NCBI GenBank assembly: GCA_023264995.1
Contig: JAHFUR010000007.1
Coordinates: 1-64,000 of the forward strand
Direction of reading: 5' to 3'
Origin: Acidimicrobiia bacterium
Lineage (GTDB): Bacteria > Actinomycetota > Acidimicrobiia > Acidimicrobiales > AC-14
Length of the DNA stretch: 64,000 nucleotides
The first letter of the stretch is position 1; each line of letters begins with the position of its first letter. The notes below the pieces were generated by a model. It saw nothing but the letters and a program-made list of their open reading frames with translations. It was not told the DNA's origin and did no database searches. Shown here one piece after another: positions 6,961 to 15,298 of the stretch. A program made the position numbers and the translations under genes.

Positions 6961-8622
6961 TCAACAATGGGACCGGCAATACCACTCGCTGAGGTTGTAG
7001 AACGCACCGGCCGGGTTGGTCTTCACGCCACCCACCTTGGCCTCGTTGAACACGATGATGTCGAGCACCGGGTTGAGCGGGAGGGCCGGCATCTCGTCGG
7101 CCAGCGTCTGCTGGGCCTGGTTCACGAGCTCGTGGCGCTTGGTGTCGTCAAGCTCCTTGGCCACGGCCTCCCACAGATCGTCGAGAGGCTTGCTGGCGAT
7201 ACGGCTGACGTTGTTGCCCGGCTTGGTCTCCGTGGGGATGTTCTTCGAGCAGAAGTTGCCGCACAGGTTCGGGTCGGTGGCCGGCGGCGCCAATGAGACG
7301 ATGGCAGCCTGGAACGTGCCGTCGGTGAACCACTTCCCGGTGAGGAGGGTGGCGGGGTTGGCGTTGACGATGGAGACATCGAACCCGGCTTCTTTCCACT
7401 GGGACCGCAGGATCTCCTCGGCCTGCTCTCGGCGGGCGTTGCCCGTGCCGGTGTTGAGCTCCACCGTGGCCCGGGTGCCGGCCTTGGCCCACACGCCGTC
7501 GGTGCCCTTGGCCCAGCCATCGTCGGTCATGAGCTGCTTGACCCGGCCCAGGTCGCGCTCGTAGCGCCGGTAGGGCTGGGTGTACCACTCCCGGTTCCCT
7601 GGTGACATGAGCGCCTGCGCCGGCTTGATGGCGGGGTCGATCGAACCGGACTGCTGGAGGACGATGGCATCCCGGTCGGCGCCGAAGGCCAGGGCCTGGC
7701 GGACAGCCTTGCTGTCGAGGGGCGGCTTGGCCGTGTTGAACATGACAACCTCGAAGCTGAAGCCGATGCTGCTCTCGAAGTGGGTACCGGTCAGGCCCTT
7801 CAGGTCGAGAATGTCGCGTTGCGGCCCGGCGAAATACGCCATGTCGAGCTGGCCGGTCTTGTACGCGGCGAGGTACGCCGACGAATCGGTGATGACCTTG
7901 AACACCACGCTGTCAAGGTGCGGCTTCGGTCCCCAGTACCTGGCGTTGGGTACGAGCTTGATCTCCACCCCGCGCGTCCAATGGTCGAGGGCCCATGGCC
8001 CGCCCGAGAAGGTGTAGCCGTCGCGGAGCACAGCCCCGCGGTCCTTCCCCGCGAGGAGGTGGTTGGGCAGGAGCCGGGCGAAATTGTCCCGCCATGCCGG
8101 CGTCGGGTCCTTGAACGTCACCTTGGCGACGCCAGGGTCAGAGGCATCGACGGTGTCGACCGCGGCCGCTGCGGTGCTCGAGCCCGCCAGCTTGGCTTGC
8201 TCGGCGGTGTACTTGAAGTCGGCCGACGTGATCCTGGTGCCGTCGGACCAGACGGCCGACGGGTTGAGCCGGTAGGTCACGACCTGCGGGGGGCCGGGTG
8301 AGACCGTGGGCTCCCCGGCCAGGAGGATGCTCGGCCGATAGACGTTGTCGACGAAATCGAAGGCCCGGGGGAGGGTCTGCGACGAGAGCATGTCGCGGCC
8401 CCACACCGAGGAGATCCCGCAGGCGGCATACCAGTCGGCGCACGCCGGCTCCTGGAGCGCCCCCAGGACCAGCGTGCCGCCTTCCTTCGGCTGGTCGGCC
8501 GGGGCGACCCTCTCGGCGTCGTTCCCCGAGCCGACCGTGCACGACGCGGCCAGCAGCGACACTATCACGGCAGCGACGGCCCGCCCCGCCCTCGTCGACC
8601 AGTTGCGCCAGGAGGTGTTCAT
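6961..8622 (-). CDS. ABC transporter substrate-binding lipoprotein, family 5 (DppA/OppA type)
   Basis: 553 residues from ATG 8622. The signal peptide ends in the lipobox 'LLAASC', with the Cys near residue 28, so the mature protein should be lipid-anchored outside the membrane. The SBP_bac_5 fold shows in 'PKEGGTLVLGALQEPACADW', 'VTYRLNPSAVWSDGTRITSADF' and 'DSKAVRQALAFGADRD'. It binds peptides or similar ligands and delivers them to the DppB/DppC-like permeases downstream. The gene starts only 12 bp after the subtilase stop codon, so the protease and the transporter are probably one transcript. That linkage is unusual. Confidence 0.9.
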   Translation of the reverse strand: MNTSWRNWSTRAGRAVAAVIVSLLAASCTVGSGNDAERVAPADQPKEGGTLVLGALQEPACADWYAACGISSVWGRDMLSSQTLPRAFDFVDNVYRPSILLAGEPTVSPGPPQVVTYRLNPSAVWSDGTRITSADFKYTAEQAKLAGSSTAAAAVDTVDASDPGVAKVTFKDPTPAWRDNFARLLPNHLLAGKDRGAVLRDGYTFSGGPWALDHWTRGVEIKLVPNARYWGPKPHLDSVVFKVITDSSAYLAAYKTGQLDMAYFAGPQRDILDLKGLTGTHFESSIGFSFEVVMFNTAKPPLDSKAVRQALAFGADRDAIVLQQSGSIDPAIKPAQALMSPGNREWYTQPYRRYERDLGRVKQLMTDDGWAKGTDGVWAKAGTRATVELNTGTGNARREQAEEILRSQWKEAGFDVSIVNANPATLLTGKWFTDGTFQAAIVSLAPPATDPNLCGNFCSKNIPTETKPGNNVSRIASKPLDDLWEAVAKELDDTKRHELVNQAQQTLADEMPALPLNPVLDIIVFNEAKVGGVKTNPAGAFYNLSEWYCRSHC

Positions 8623-8634
8623 CAACGACCGCCC

Positions 8635-9888
8635 CTACGGCGCCATGCTCGCGGCCAACGTGCCGGTCACGCGTGCCGCGGCGAACGACGTGCCTTGCCA
8701 GGTGACGGTGGCGCCCAGATGGGTGGGGCCCCCGCCCGGCTGGGTGAGGCTCGGGCCGACGTAACTGCTCGTGAGGCCGACACCCAGTTCCCACGCCTTC
8801 ACCCACGGGCCCTTGTTGCTGAACTTGGCCTTCTTGCCGTCTACGTCCAGCGCGCCGACGCCCTTGACGTCGGGCAGCGCGGCGGGGAAGAACGGCTCGG
8901 CCTTCCCGTTGTTGCCCGCGGCGGCGACCACTTCGACGTTGGGGTGCTTCACCCGGAGCGCGGCGAGGGCGATGGTCGTGCACGGGAGCCCGGTGGCGTT
9001 CCCGCCGTGGGCGTAGCCACCCAACGACAGGTTCAGAATGTCGATCCGCGCGACGTTGGAGAGCTTGTTGATGGCGCCGGCGATCTCCGCGTCGCTGACG
9101 GTCCCGTTCGAACGGACGGTGCCCAGGCCGAGGATCTCGGCCCCCGGCGCCAGCTGGCGGATGATCCCGGCAACGAACGTCCCGTGGCCGGCGACGAAGT
9201 CGCGAACGCCGTCCCCGTCCTCGTCGGTGACCTCGAGATCGCTTGCACTGCCGGTGTGGCTGTTCCCGGCCAGCATGAGGTGGTCCGGCCGGAGGCCCGT
9301 ATCGATGACCGCGACAAAGATCCCATGGCCGGGGCCAGTCGTCGGGGGCCCGACGGTCACGTCGATCGGCGGTGAGGTCGGTGGACCGAACGGGCCGTAC
9401 TCGGCGTCCTGCTCGGCGGCCAGCACCAGGTTCGGCCACGCGTCCCACGTCTTCCCCGTCCGGCCCCGCCCCTGGCGCGGCGTGCGGAGCTCCTGGACCA
9501 GGGAGGGCACATCGTCCCTGGTCCGCTCCGGGGTGAGGTTGCTCATCCTGAAGGTGACCAGCCCGGCCTGCTCAAGGGCCCGCTGGGCGTCATTGACCCG
9601 CGCCCGCTCGCGCTGGGCCGACTCGTCGTCGCCCTGGGGCGGCTCCTCGGTGTAGGGAAAGATGTCTCGACTGGTGAGGAGCCGTTCGAGCTCGTCATCG
9701 ACCTCCGCCGCCCGGAAGATCACCTGGCCGGGGCGGAACATGTAGCGCCGCCCGGGCCGCTTCTTGGCGATGCCCCTAACATCGTCGGGAAGGGGGAAGG
9801 CCAGAGCCTCCGGTGGGTAGTCCGAGAACTCATGCCTCGGCACGTGGAGCCGGTAGTACCGTTCGTCGATTGCCTCGTACTCGGTCAT
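8635..9888 (-). CDS. S8 family (subtilisin-like) serine protease without signal peptide
   Basis: 417 residues from ATG 9888, which has a strong SD (GGGAGGGGACC). The ORF track runs on to 10791, but that part is antisense to the CHAT gene. The catalytic triad is complete: Asp ~196 in 'VAVIDTGLRPDH', His ~235 in 'GHGTFVAGII' and Ser ~401 in 'WQGTSFAAARV', with the oxyanion Asn in 'AAAGNNG'. Residues 1-175 are a charged N-terminal region I do not recognise ('KKRPGRRYMFRPGQVIF'). With no signal peptide it is predicted cytosolic. It is divergent from the CHAT-TPR gene and heads a run with the peptide-binding protein and permeases. Confidence 0.88.
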   Translation of the reverse strand: MTEYEAIDERYYRLHVPRHEFSDYPPEALAFPLPDDVRGIAKKRPGRRYMFRPGQVIFRAAEVDDELERLLTSRDIFPYTEEPPQGDDESAQRERARVNDAQRALEQAGLVTFRMSNLTPERTRDDVPSLVQELRTPRQGRGRTGKTWDAWPNLVLAAEQDAEYGPFGPPTSPPIDVTVGPPTTGPGHGIFVAVIDTGLRPDHLMLAGNSHTGSASDLEVTDEDGDGVRDFVAGHGTFVAGIIRQLAPGAEILGLGTVRSNGTVSDAEIAGAINKLSNVARIDILNLSLGGYAHGGNATGLPCTTIALAALRVKHPNVEVVAAAGNNGKAEPFFPAALPDVKGVGALDVDGKKAKFSNKGPWVKAWELGVGLTSSYVGPSLTQPGGGPTHLGATVTWQGTSFAAARVTGTLAASMAP

Positions 9889-10083
9889 GGTCCCCTCCCA
9901 GAAGCGGTGGCCCGCATAGCTCAGAGCCGCCGATGGTGTGCCTGATACGTCCGACACTGCCGTTGCGCCTGATCCGCCGTTCGCCTTCACTTTCCGGAGG
10001 CCACGTCTGCCGCCAGCCGGTGGTATCCTCCCACACCCTGTTCCCCGCCTGGTAGTGGGTTCTGGTCCGGTCGGCATCGGGCT
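9889..10083. promoter_or_regulatory. divergent intergenic region between the subtilase and CHAT-TPR genes
   Basis: This 195-bp spacer must hold the promoters for both directions. The subtilase side has a good SD just before ATG 9888. On the CHAT side no clear SD precedes ATG 10084 and no convincing -10/-35 pair could be read. If the linked sigma factor drives its own system, its promoter motif should be here. Confidence 0.45.
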
Positions 10084-12741
10084 ATGGGACTGAGCAAGCC
10101 GGCGGGGATGGCGGAGGAAGCCATCCGCCTCGTCCGTGCGGACCGTGCGCAGGCCGAGCTCCTGGCCGAGCGCGCCTTGGTGATGGCGCAGGGCGCGTCC
10201 GATCCTCGGGCGGCCTCGATGGCCGAGCGGGCACTTGGGCTGGCGGCCCGCGAGCGCCACGACATCCGCGCCTCCGCCCTCCACCTCAGGCGGGCGGTCA
10301 GCATCGCCGAGCGGGCCGGCTTGGCCGAGTGCGCAGCCGAAGCCCGCATGAGCCTCAGCGGGACGTTGGTCATGCGGGGCGACTGGCGCGGTGCCCTGCG
10401 GGAGGCGGACAAGGCGGAGGCGTCGCTTCATGGCGCCGGGTTGGCCAGGCTCCGGGTACAGCGAGCCTCGGTCCTCATGGACCAGGGCCGGCTCGACGAG
10501 GCGCTCGAGGGCTATCAACAGGCCCTGCCTGATCTGCGGCGAGCGGGCGACACGCTCTGGCTGGCCCGACTGTTCAACAACCGGGGCCTCGTGCACTGCC
10601 AGCTGGGCAACCTGGCCCTGGCCCAGGCCGACCTCGAGAAGGCCGAGCGCCTCCACCTCGAGCTCGGTCAGCATCGCTCGGTTGCCCATGCTCGCCAGAA
10701 CCTCGGCCTCGTGGCCAGCTTCCGCGGTGACGTGGTGACCGCCCTGCTGCGCTTCGACGAGGCCGATGCGCACTTCCTGGAGCAGGGGCACATTGACGCC
10801 GCCTCACTCGACGAGCGCTGCCTCGTCTTGCTCGGCGCTCGACTTCTGGCGGAGGCGCGTTCGGGGGCGGAGACGGCCGTGCAGATGCTCGAGAGCGAGG
10901 GGCGCGTCGGGTACCTGGCCATGGCGAACCTGCGGCTGGCCGAGTGCGCGCTCATGCAGGGGGACTTCTTGGTTGCCGCCGAGGCCGCTGACCGCGCCCG
11001 GCGAGCGTTCTCTCGGCAGCGCCGCACCGCCTGGGCCGCGCTGGCCCGAAGTGTCGGGGTCCGGGCCGCCTGGTTGCGCGGTGACCGGTCGGCCGCGCTG
11101 CTTGTCGACGCCCGCAAGGCAGCAACGGCTCTGGCCGGCGCCGGGTTCACGGGGCAAGCCCTGGAGGCCGAGATCCTTCTCGCCCAGGTCGCGCTCAGCC
11201 TCGGCCGACGCACCGTGGCTCGGAACACCCTTGCCCGGGCGCGGCGGTCGCGGGCCTGCGGGCCTGTGCAGTTGCGGTCCCGGGCCTGGCACGCCGAGGC
11301 CCTCCTGCGCCTCGCCGACGGGAACCGGCGGGGCGCCAGGTCGGCGGTGCGGGCCGGTATGCGGCTCCTTGCGGAGTACCGCGCCGCGCTCGGGGCTACC
11401 GAGTTGCGCGCCCAGGCATCGGGCTACGGGACCGAGCTGGCCGGCCTGGGGCTCCGGCTCGCCATCGAGGACGGGAAAGCCGAGGCGGTGCTCGGTTGGG
11501 CCGAACAGTGGCGGGCCGGGGCGCTGCGGCTACGGCCTCCCCGCCCGCCCGCGGACGGCCGCCTGGCGGACGAACTGTCCGAGCTTCGGACCGTCGCCGC
11601 GGCAGTCGACGCGGCGTTGCTTGCGGCGCGTCCCACTGCTCGGTTGATCGCCCGCCAGGAGGTCCTCGAAGAGGCGGTCCGGCGGCGGGCGTGGCAGGTG
11701 TCCGGGCTGGATGCCGGGGCGATCGCCCGGCCGCCGTCGGTGGACGAGCTGGTTGACGCGCTCGGACCCCATGCCCTCGTGGAGTTCGTGGAGAGCGAGG
11801 GTCACCTCTTGGCCGTCGTGGTCCTCGGTGGCGGCGGGCGGATGTTCTTTCGCCGCCTGACCCCCGCCGCTGATGTCGCATCCGAGCTCGAACGGGTGCT
11901 CTCCAGTCTGCGGAGGCTGGTCTACGGCCACGGTTCAGCCGTCTCGCTCGCCGCCGCCGAGGCGGGCCTCGCCTTCGGGGCGGAGCAGCTCGAGCGCATG
12001 CTGCTCGGTCCGTTGTGGGCGATGATCGGTGACCGACCACTCGTGGTGGTGCCCACCGGAGCTCTCCATGCCCTTCCGTGGTCGGTACTGCCCTGTTGCA
12101 CGAGCCGCCAGGTGACGGTGTCCCCCTCGGCGGCGGTCTGGCATGGCGCAGCCAGCGCCACGTTCGCCGACGGTGGCCGTACCGTGCTCGTCGCCGGTGC
12201 CGGCCTGCCCCATGCCGCCGCCGAGGTCGCGGCCCTGGCGCGCGGCTACGCCACCGCCACGGTCCTGAAGGGTCGTGCGGCAACAGTTGGCGACGTCTGC
12301 ACGGCGCTCGACGGTGCCCGCCTGGCCCACATCGCCGCCCACGGCCGGTTCCGGGCCGATAACCCGCTCTTTTCACGGCTGCAGCTTGCCGACGGGCCTC
12401 TCACCGTCTACGACCTGGAGGCCCTCGAGCGCGCCCCGCGCACCATCGTCCTGTCGGCCTGCGAGTCGGGCCTCTCCGACGTACGCCCGGGCGATGAGCT
12501 CATGGGCCTGACCGCGGCGATGTTCGCGCTGGGGGCCCAGAGCATGATCGCCAGCGTGGTCCCGGTGCCGGATGCGGCCACGAGACCGTTCATGCTCGAC
12601 CTGCATCGCGGGCTGCGCCGGGGTTTGGCGCCGGCCGAGGCTCTGCTCGGCGCTCAGGAGAAGGCACGAAAGGGGGGCCACGCCAGTGTGGCGACATCAG
12701 CCGCATTTGTCTGCTTCGGTGCGTCGGCGAACTCGACCTAG
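10084..12741 (+). CDS. TPR-CHAT domain protein (caspase-like protease)
   Basis: 885 residues. Residues ~10-470 are helical TPR-type repeats (for example 'LARLFNNRGLVHCQLGNLAL', 'RSVAHARQNLGLVASFRGD'). The C-terminal ~250 residues form a CHAT domain with the expected dyad: His ~753 in 'HIAAHGRFR' and Cys ~793 in 'IVLSACESGLSDV', followed by 'GDELMGLTAAMFALGAQS'. CHAT proteases are caspase relatives; some act in programmed cell death or phage-defence complexes, with TPRs sensing partner proteins. No signal peptide is present. Nine bases after its stop lies a sigma factor gene, so the two are probably co-transcribed. The target and trigger are unknown. Confidence 0.9.
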   Translation: MGLSKPAGMAEEAIRLVRADRAQAELLAERALVMAQGASDPRAASMAERALGLAARERHDIRASALHLRRAVSIAERAGLAECAAEARMSLSGTLVMRGDWRGALREADKAEASLHGAGLARLRVQRASVLMDQGRLDEALEGYQQALPDLRRAGDTLWLARLFNNRGLVHCQLGNLALAQADLEKAERLHLELGQHRSVAHARQNLGLVASFRGDVVTALLRFDEADAHFLEQGHIDAASLDERCLVLLGARLLAEARSGAETAVQMLESEGRVGYLAMANLRLAECALMQGDFLVAAEAADRARRAFSRQRRTAWAALARSVGVRAAWLRGDRSAALLVDARKAATALAGAGFTGQALEAEILLAQVALSLGRRTVARNTLARARRSRACGPVQLRSRAWHAEALLRLADGNRRGARSAVRAGMRLLAEYRAALGATELRAQASGYGTELAGLGLRLAIEDGKAEAVLGWAEQWRAGALRLRPPRPPADGRLADELSELRTVAAAVDAALLAARPTARLIARQEVLEEAVRRRAWQVSGLDAGAIARPPSVDELVDALGPHALVEFVESEGHLLAVVVLGGGGRMFFRRLTPAADVASELERVLSSLRRLVYGHGSAVSLAAAEAGLAFGAEQLERMLLGPLWAMIGDRPLVVVPTGALHALPWSVLPCCTSRQVTVSPSAAVWHGAASATFADGGRTVLVAGAGLPHAAAEVAALARGYATATVLKGRAATVGDVCTALDGARLAHIAAHGRFRADNPLFSRLQLADGPLTVYDLEALERAPRTIVLSACESGLSDVRPGDELMGLTAAMFALGAQSMIASVVPVPDAATRPFMLDLHRGLRRGLAPAEALLGAQEKARKGGHASVATSAAFVCFGASANST

Positions 12742-12744
12742 CAT
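12739..12744 (+). promoter_or_regulatory. possible -10 box (TAGCAT) for a leaderless sigma-factor transcript
   Basis: TAGCAT lies 6 nt before ATG 12751 and there is no SD. It could give the sigma gene its own transcript in addition to read-through from the CHAT gene. It overlaps the CHAT stop codon. Confidence 0.4.
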
Positions 12745-12750
12745 CGCGGT

Positions 12751-13308
12751 ATGGCTGGGGGCGGCGGGGACGATGATGCTGAACTGGTCGAACGGGCCAG
12801 GTCCGGCGAACAGCAGGCGTGGGACCAGATCGTCACGCGGTACGGGAGCCGGGTCTGGGCTGTCGCCCGGGCCCACCGCCTGAGCTCGGCCGATGCCGAG
12901 GACGTGTTCCAGGTCACGTTCCTGCGGCTCGTGACCCACATCGACACCATCCGGGACCCGAGCCGCGTCGGCGCATGGTTGAAGACGACGGCCAGGCATG
13001 AGTGCCTCCGTACCCTCCGCAAGGGCGGACGAGCGGTGCCGTCGAGCGATGGGGACGTCCTTGAAACTCCTGACCCGCTGCTGCCACCGATCGAGGCTGG
13101 CATGGAGGCCGACGAGCGCCAGGTCGCCCTCCATGCAGCCATCGGACGGCTGACCGAGCAGTGCCAGCGCTTGCTCCGAGTCTTGATGGTCGATCCGGAG
13201 CCCAGCTACGAAGAGGTCGGGAAGGCATTGGATATGCCCATCGGCAGTATCGGGCCCACTCGCGGGCGGTGCCTGAAGCATCTTCGGCGGGAATTGGACG
13301 GTATCTGA
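12751..13308 (+). CDS. RNA polymerase sigma-70 family factor, ECF-like
   Basis: 185 residues with a region 2 ('DAEDVFQVTFLRLVTHIDTI', residues ~45-70; 'VGAWLKTTARHECLR' ~75-90) and a region 4 helix-turn-helix ('YEEVGKALDMPIGSIGPTRGRCLKHLRREL', ~150-180). Regions 1 and 3 are absent, as expected for ECF factors. No anti-sigma gene with a transmembrane segment follows; the next gene is a soluble small protein. Its place between a CHAT protease and that protein suggests it controls this locus, perhaps with its activity set by proteolysis. That is inference. Confidence 0.88.
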   Translation: MAGGGGDDDAELVERARSGEQQAWDQIVTRYGSRVWAVARAHRLSSADAEDVFQVTFLRLVTHIDTIRDPSRVGAWLKTTARHECLRTLRKGGRAVPSSDGDVLETPDPLLPPIEAGMEADERQVALHAAIGRLTEQCQRLLRVLMVDPEPSYEEVGKALDMPIGSIGPTRGRCLKHLRRELDGI

Positions 13309-13348
13309 CATGGCCGACGCGGCTCTCAGTTGGTGAGGTGATCACGCG

Positions 13349-13837
13349 ATGAGTGATGACATGACCGCCGCAGGGGTCACAGATGGCGATGACGCCGATG
13401 ACAAGATGCTCTTGGCCGAGCTTTGCCTGATGGCGGGCATCGTCGACCCCGTACCACCTGACGCGATCGCCGCGGCCCGGTCGGCCTTCGCCTGGCGGAC
13501 GATGGATGCTGAGCTGGCCGAGCTGACAGGTGACTCCTCGGTCAACCCCGCGCTCGCCGGCGTCCGCGGCGTCGCCGCGCCAACCATGCTGACGTTCGAT
13601 GCGCCCGGCCTGACCGTGGAGGTCGAGGTACTGGAGGTGGCTGGCACGCGGCGGCTCATCGGCCAAGTCGTGCCCCCGGGCGCCAGCGCGGTCGAGGTCC
13701 GCCACCGGGGCGGGGTCACCGCGGCACCTGTCGACGAGGTCGGCCGGTTCTCAGCCGCCGACATCGTCGCCGGCCCGGTCAGCCTGCGCTGCTCGGTGGG
13801 GGACGCGCTCGTCGAGACGGATTGGTTCCTGGCCTAG
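13349..13837 (+). CDS. hypothetical protein linked to the sigma factor and CHAT protease, 162 aa
   Basis: The N-terminal third is helical ('DDKMLLAELCLMAGIVDPVPPDAIAAARSAF'), with the pattern 'AFAWRTMDAELAELTGDS'. The C-terminal two-thirds is predicted beta-rich ('LTVEVEVLEVAGTRRLIGQV', 'VEVRHRGG', 'VSLRCSVGD'), resembling a small transthyretin-like or Ig-like sandwich. It is 40 bp downstream of the sigma gene and overlaps the cobB stop by 4 bp in a convergent arrangement. I recall similar small proteins beside sigma factor/CHAT/subtilase loci in other actinobacteria, but I cannot name a family. It might act as an adaptor or anti-sigma-like partner (inference). Confidence 0.65.
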   Translation: MSDDMTAAGVTDGDDADDKMLLAELCLMAGIVDPVPPDAIAAARSAFAWRTMDAELAELTGDSSVNPALAGVRGVAAPTMLTFDAPGLTVEVEVLEVAGTRRLIGQVVPPGASAVEVRHRGGVTAAPVDEVGRFSAADIVAGPVSLRCSVGDALVETDWFLA

Positions 13838-15189
13838 GACCGTGCCGCCTCAGGCCCGGCGCAGGTGGCGACGAACTGCTCTGCCGGCGCCGGCGCTGAT
13901 CCCAGGTGGAGGTGGACATAGGACGCCAGCAGGCTTGGCGTGGCGAACCCGGAGCGGCCGGCACCGGCTCGGCCCGACCAGTCCAGGGCGTCGCCGGCGG
14001 GGTCGAGCGCCGAATAGTGGAACTCGTGGCCCCGCAGCTCGGTGCCGGCGGGGCCGAGGGGGGACGCGGCCCGCACGCGGGCCCGGCGGTACCCGAGCGT
14101 CAGCCGGTCGGTCATGTGCCCGTCGGCGGGGAGCACGCCGGCCAGGGTGTGGCCGTCGAGCGACCGGGCCAGCCAGAGAAGGCCGCCGCACTCGGCCCAC
14201 GTGACCAGGCCGCCGGCGACCCGCCGGCGGACGTCGGCGAGGAGGGCCCCATTGGCGGCCAGGCCGGCGGCGAAGACCTCGGGGAACCCGCCGCCGGCGT
14301 ACAGCCCGGTGGCGCCGGCGGGCAGGCGGGGGTCGACCAGCGGGTCGAACGGGACCAGCTCGGCACCGGCCTCGGCGAGGAGCTCCAGGTTGTCGGGGTA
14401 CGCGAAGCTGAATGCCGGCCCGCCGGCGACGGCCACCACGGCCGACCCCTGCCGGCGGGCCGCCGGCGGGCTCGGCACCGTCGTCCCGGGCGCCGAGCGG
14501 GCGACGGTCAGGATCGCGTCGAGGTCGCAGTCCCGGGCGACGGCGGCGGCGAGCGCATCGATCGACTCCCGGACCTGGTGGGGGTGCTCGACCACCGGCA
14601 CCAGACCGAGATGGCGGTCACGCCAGGCGTAGTCCGGCGACCGGCGCAGCGCCCCGAGGACGGGGGCTCCGGTGACCGCCACCGCCGAACGCAGGAGCGC
14701 CTCGTGGCTGTCGCTGCCCACCCGGTTGAGGATGACGCCGGCGACGCGCACCGCCGGGTCGAACGTGGCGAACCCGTGGACCATGGCCGCCACCGACGCG
14801 CCCACGGCCGCCCCGTCGACCACGAGCACGATCGGCGCGCCAATGAGGTTGGCGACCTCGGCCGTGCTGGCATCCGGCCCGGCCGGGTCGCCCGACCCGT
14901 CGAACAGGCCCATCACCCCTTCCACGACCAGCACGTCGGCGGCCGCTCCCGCCCGTCCCGCCAGTGCCGGGACCGCCTCCGGGCCGCAGATCCAGGCGTC
15001 GAGGTTGCGCCCCGGCCGCCCGGTGGCCAAGGCGTGGTAGCCGGGGTCGATGAAGTCGGGCCCCACCTTGGCCGCCCCCACCGTCAACCCGCGTCCGACG
15101 AGCGCGGCCATGAGCCCGGTGGCCACCGTCGTCTTGCCGACGCCCGACGACGTGCCGGCCACGACCAACCGAGGGGGGAGGCGGACCAC
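13834..15189 (-). CDS. cobB: cobyrinic acid a,c-diamide synthase CobB/CbiA
   Basis: 451 residues, close to the family norm. It uses ATP and glutamine to amidate the a and c side chains. The N-terminal dethiobiotin-synthetase-like domain carries the P-loop 'VVAGTSSGVGKTTVATGL', then 'KVGPDFIDPGYH' and 'VLVVEGVMGLFDG'. The C-terminal GATase domain has the nucleophile Cys in 'VTWAECGGLLWLARS' and its His near 'GTELRGHEFHYS'. It is a lone cobalamin gene, separated from both cob operons by other functions. No riboswitch precedes it; instead a TAGTCT box lies 5 nt before the GTG start, and a nested palindrome lies further upstream. Confidence 0.93.
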   Translation of the reverse strand: MVRLPPRLVVAGTSSGVGKTTVATGLMAALVGRGLTVGAAKVGPDFIDPGYHALATGRPGRNLDAWICGPEAVPALAGRAGAAADVLVVEGVMGLFDGSGDPAGPDASTAEVANLIGAPIVLVVDGAAVGASVAAMVHGFATFDPAVRVAGVILNRVGSDSHEALLRSAVAVTGAPVLGALRRSPDYAWRDRHLGLVPVVEHPHQVRESIDALAAAVARDCDLDAILTVARSAPGTTVPSPPAARRQGSAVVAVAGGPAFSFAYPDNLELLAEAGAELVPFDPLVDPRLPAGATGLYAGGGFPEVFAAGLAANGALLADVRRRVAGGLVTWAECGGLLWLARSLDGHTLAGVLPADGHMTDRLTLGYRRARVRAASPLGPAGTELRGHEFHYSALDPAGDALDWSGRAGAGRSGFATPSLLASYVHLHLGSAPAPAEQFVATCAGPEAARS

Positions 15190-15194
15190 GTCAG

Positions 15195-15200
15195 AGACTA
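15195..15200 (-). promoter_or_regulatory. cobB: -10 box (TAGTCT) for leaderless cobB
   Basis: On the minus strand TAGTCT is followed by 5 nt and then the cobB GTG at 15189, with no SD. This matches the TAnnnT-start pattern seen at a dozen genes in the window. Confidence 0.5.
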
Positions 15201-15213
15201 CGGCACCGGCCGT

Positions 15214-15257
15214 TTGGTCAATCGGTGGTGTCAGGGCACCCCCGATTGACCAATCGG
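15214..15257. promoter_or_regulatory. nested palindrome between cobB and ccdA, candidate operator
   Basis: TTGGTCAATCGG (15214-15225) is the exact reverse complement of CCGATTGACCAA (15242-15253). The right arm is itself part of a second palindrome, CCGATTGACCAATCGG (15242-15257). The half-site CAATCGG/CCGATTG thus occurs three times in 44 bp. It lies between the -10-like boxes of the divergent cobB and ccdA genes. The layout fits a dimeric repressor such as a TetR or MarR protein, whose gene is not next to it. Confidence 0.7.
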
Positions 15258-15286
15258 TCTGCCCGCTGGGGGAGCGAGTGTGACGG

Positions 15287-15292
15287 TACCGT
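15287..15292 (+). promoter_or_regulatory. -10 box (TACCGT) for leaderless ccdA
   Basis: TACCGT is followed by 6 nt and the GTG start at 15299; no SD is present in the interval. It lies 30 bp from the nested palindrome, within reach of a bound repressor. Confidence 0.5.
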
Positions 15293-15298
15293 GGGCTT

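Noticed and set aside
9889-10791. N-terminal extension of the subtilase ORF to 10791
   Set aside because: It is antisense to the TPR-CHAT gene, and a strong SD precedes ATG 9888.
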